This document shows positions 5,416 through 5,453 of a stretch of DNA of 5,453 bases, piece after piece. Within the stretch, counting starts at the first letter, position 1. Each line of letters opens with the position of its first letter. Both the position numbers and the translations under genes were made by a program. The DNA is from Bradyrhizobiaceae bacterium (GTDB lineage: Bacteria; Pseudomonadota; Alphaproteobacteria; Rhizobiales; Xanthobacteraceae): contig JAEULX010000197.1 in NCBI GenBank assembly GCA_016793685.1, positions 1-5,453 of the forward strand, given 5' to 3'. Below the pieces are notes generated by a model. The model saw nothing but the letters and a program-made list of their open reading frames with translations, searched no databases and had not been told where the DNA came from.

Positions 5416-5453
5416 CGGCAACAATGCTGAAGTGGGCCGCCTCGGACCGATCG

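Larger units (their letters stand above)
5215..5453. other. Presumed control region upstream of the feu-like operon
   Basis: This 239-nt stretch reaches the right edge and holds no gene that I can support. It contains, from low to high coordinate, a short palindrome TGCCGCCGCGGCA (5268-5280), a strong 9-bp hairpin (5294-5315), a 13-bp dyad (5344-5356) and a cluster of repeats at 5399-5426. On the minus strand TACAAT (5406-5401) resembles a -10 box, but no matching -35 box lies 16-18 nt before it, so I do not call a promoter. The last about 50 nt could belong to a neighbouring gene on either strand. Confidence 0.45.

Noticed and set aside
5411..5426. Inverted repeat CATTG-N6-CAATG, partly overlapping the CAATGA direct repeat.
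   Set aside because: Only 5 bp per arm; the direct repeat with 11-bp period explains the same bases better, so it is not called as a separate site.
5262..5453. A minus-strand frame open from the right edge to TAG at 5264-5262 (46 codons if it started at ATG 5402).
   Set aside because: No Shine-Dalgarno precedes the ATG, the product has no recognisable features, and it crosses the hairpin and dyad. A neighbouring gene ending here cannot be excluded without sequence beyond 5453.
1..5453. Search for mobile elements, CRISPR arrays, toxin-antitoxin pairs, tRNA or rRNA genes.
   Set aside because: No transposase or integrase motifs, no regularly spaced repeats, no cloverleaf or rRNA signature seen on either strand by eye.

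Overview
The window is high-GC DNA (about two thirds G+C by eye) with dense, short-spaced genes, and it looks like chromosomal DNA from an alphaproteobacterium of the order Hyphomicrobiales (Rhizobiales). The main evidence is a two-component pair that closely matches rhizobial FeuP/FeuQ, together with a glycine-zipper lipoprotein whose C-terminal half is of a type common in that order. No species can be named from the sequence alone.

Layout, left to right. (1) Positions 2-514, plus strand: the C-terminal part of a FAD-dependent aromatic-ring monooxygenase (salicylate hydroxylase-like), cut by the left edge. (2) Positions 516-1946, plus strand: a 476-residue multi-pass membrane protein that starts 2 nt after the previous stop and probably shares its transcript. 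It is unnamed; its loop motifs resemble GT-C type membrane glycosyltransferases. (3) A short convergent gap with a possible hairpin. (4) Positions 2017-2502, minus strand: an outer-membrane-type lipoprotein with a glycine-zipper segment. (5) Positions 2637-5214, minus strand: a compact three-gene unit transcribed right to left. It holds a secreted PepSY-like small protein (4705-5214), a FeuP-like response regulator (4022-4693) and a FeuQ-like sensor kinase (2637-4016), with gaps of 11 and 5 nt. (6) Positions 5215-5453: a presumed control region with several repeat structures and no gene that I can support.

Functional reading. The minus-strand genes form an envelope-sensing module. The kinase has a periplasmic sensor domain, the regulator is an OmpR/PhoP-type DNA-binding protein, and the small exported protein encoded first is placed and built like FeuN, the periplasmic modulator of FeuQ known from Sinorhizobium meliloti, where FeuPQ controls cyclic glucan export. 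The lipoprotein downstream on the same strand has its own ribosome binding site and may be independent. The monooxygenase/membrane-protein pair is a separate convergent unit.

The observations most worth a second look lie upstream of the feu-like operon. One is a perfect CAATGA direct repeat with an 11-bp period, the geometry expected for an OmpR-family regulator site. The others are a 13-bp dyad, a strong 9-bp hairpin, and the lack of any usual start codon close to the signal sequence of the FeuN-like protein. I saw no mobile element, CRISPR array, tRNA or rRNA, and nothing that amounts to a wholly new system.
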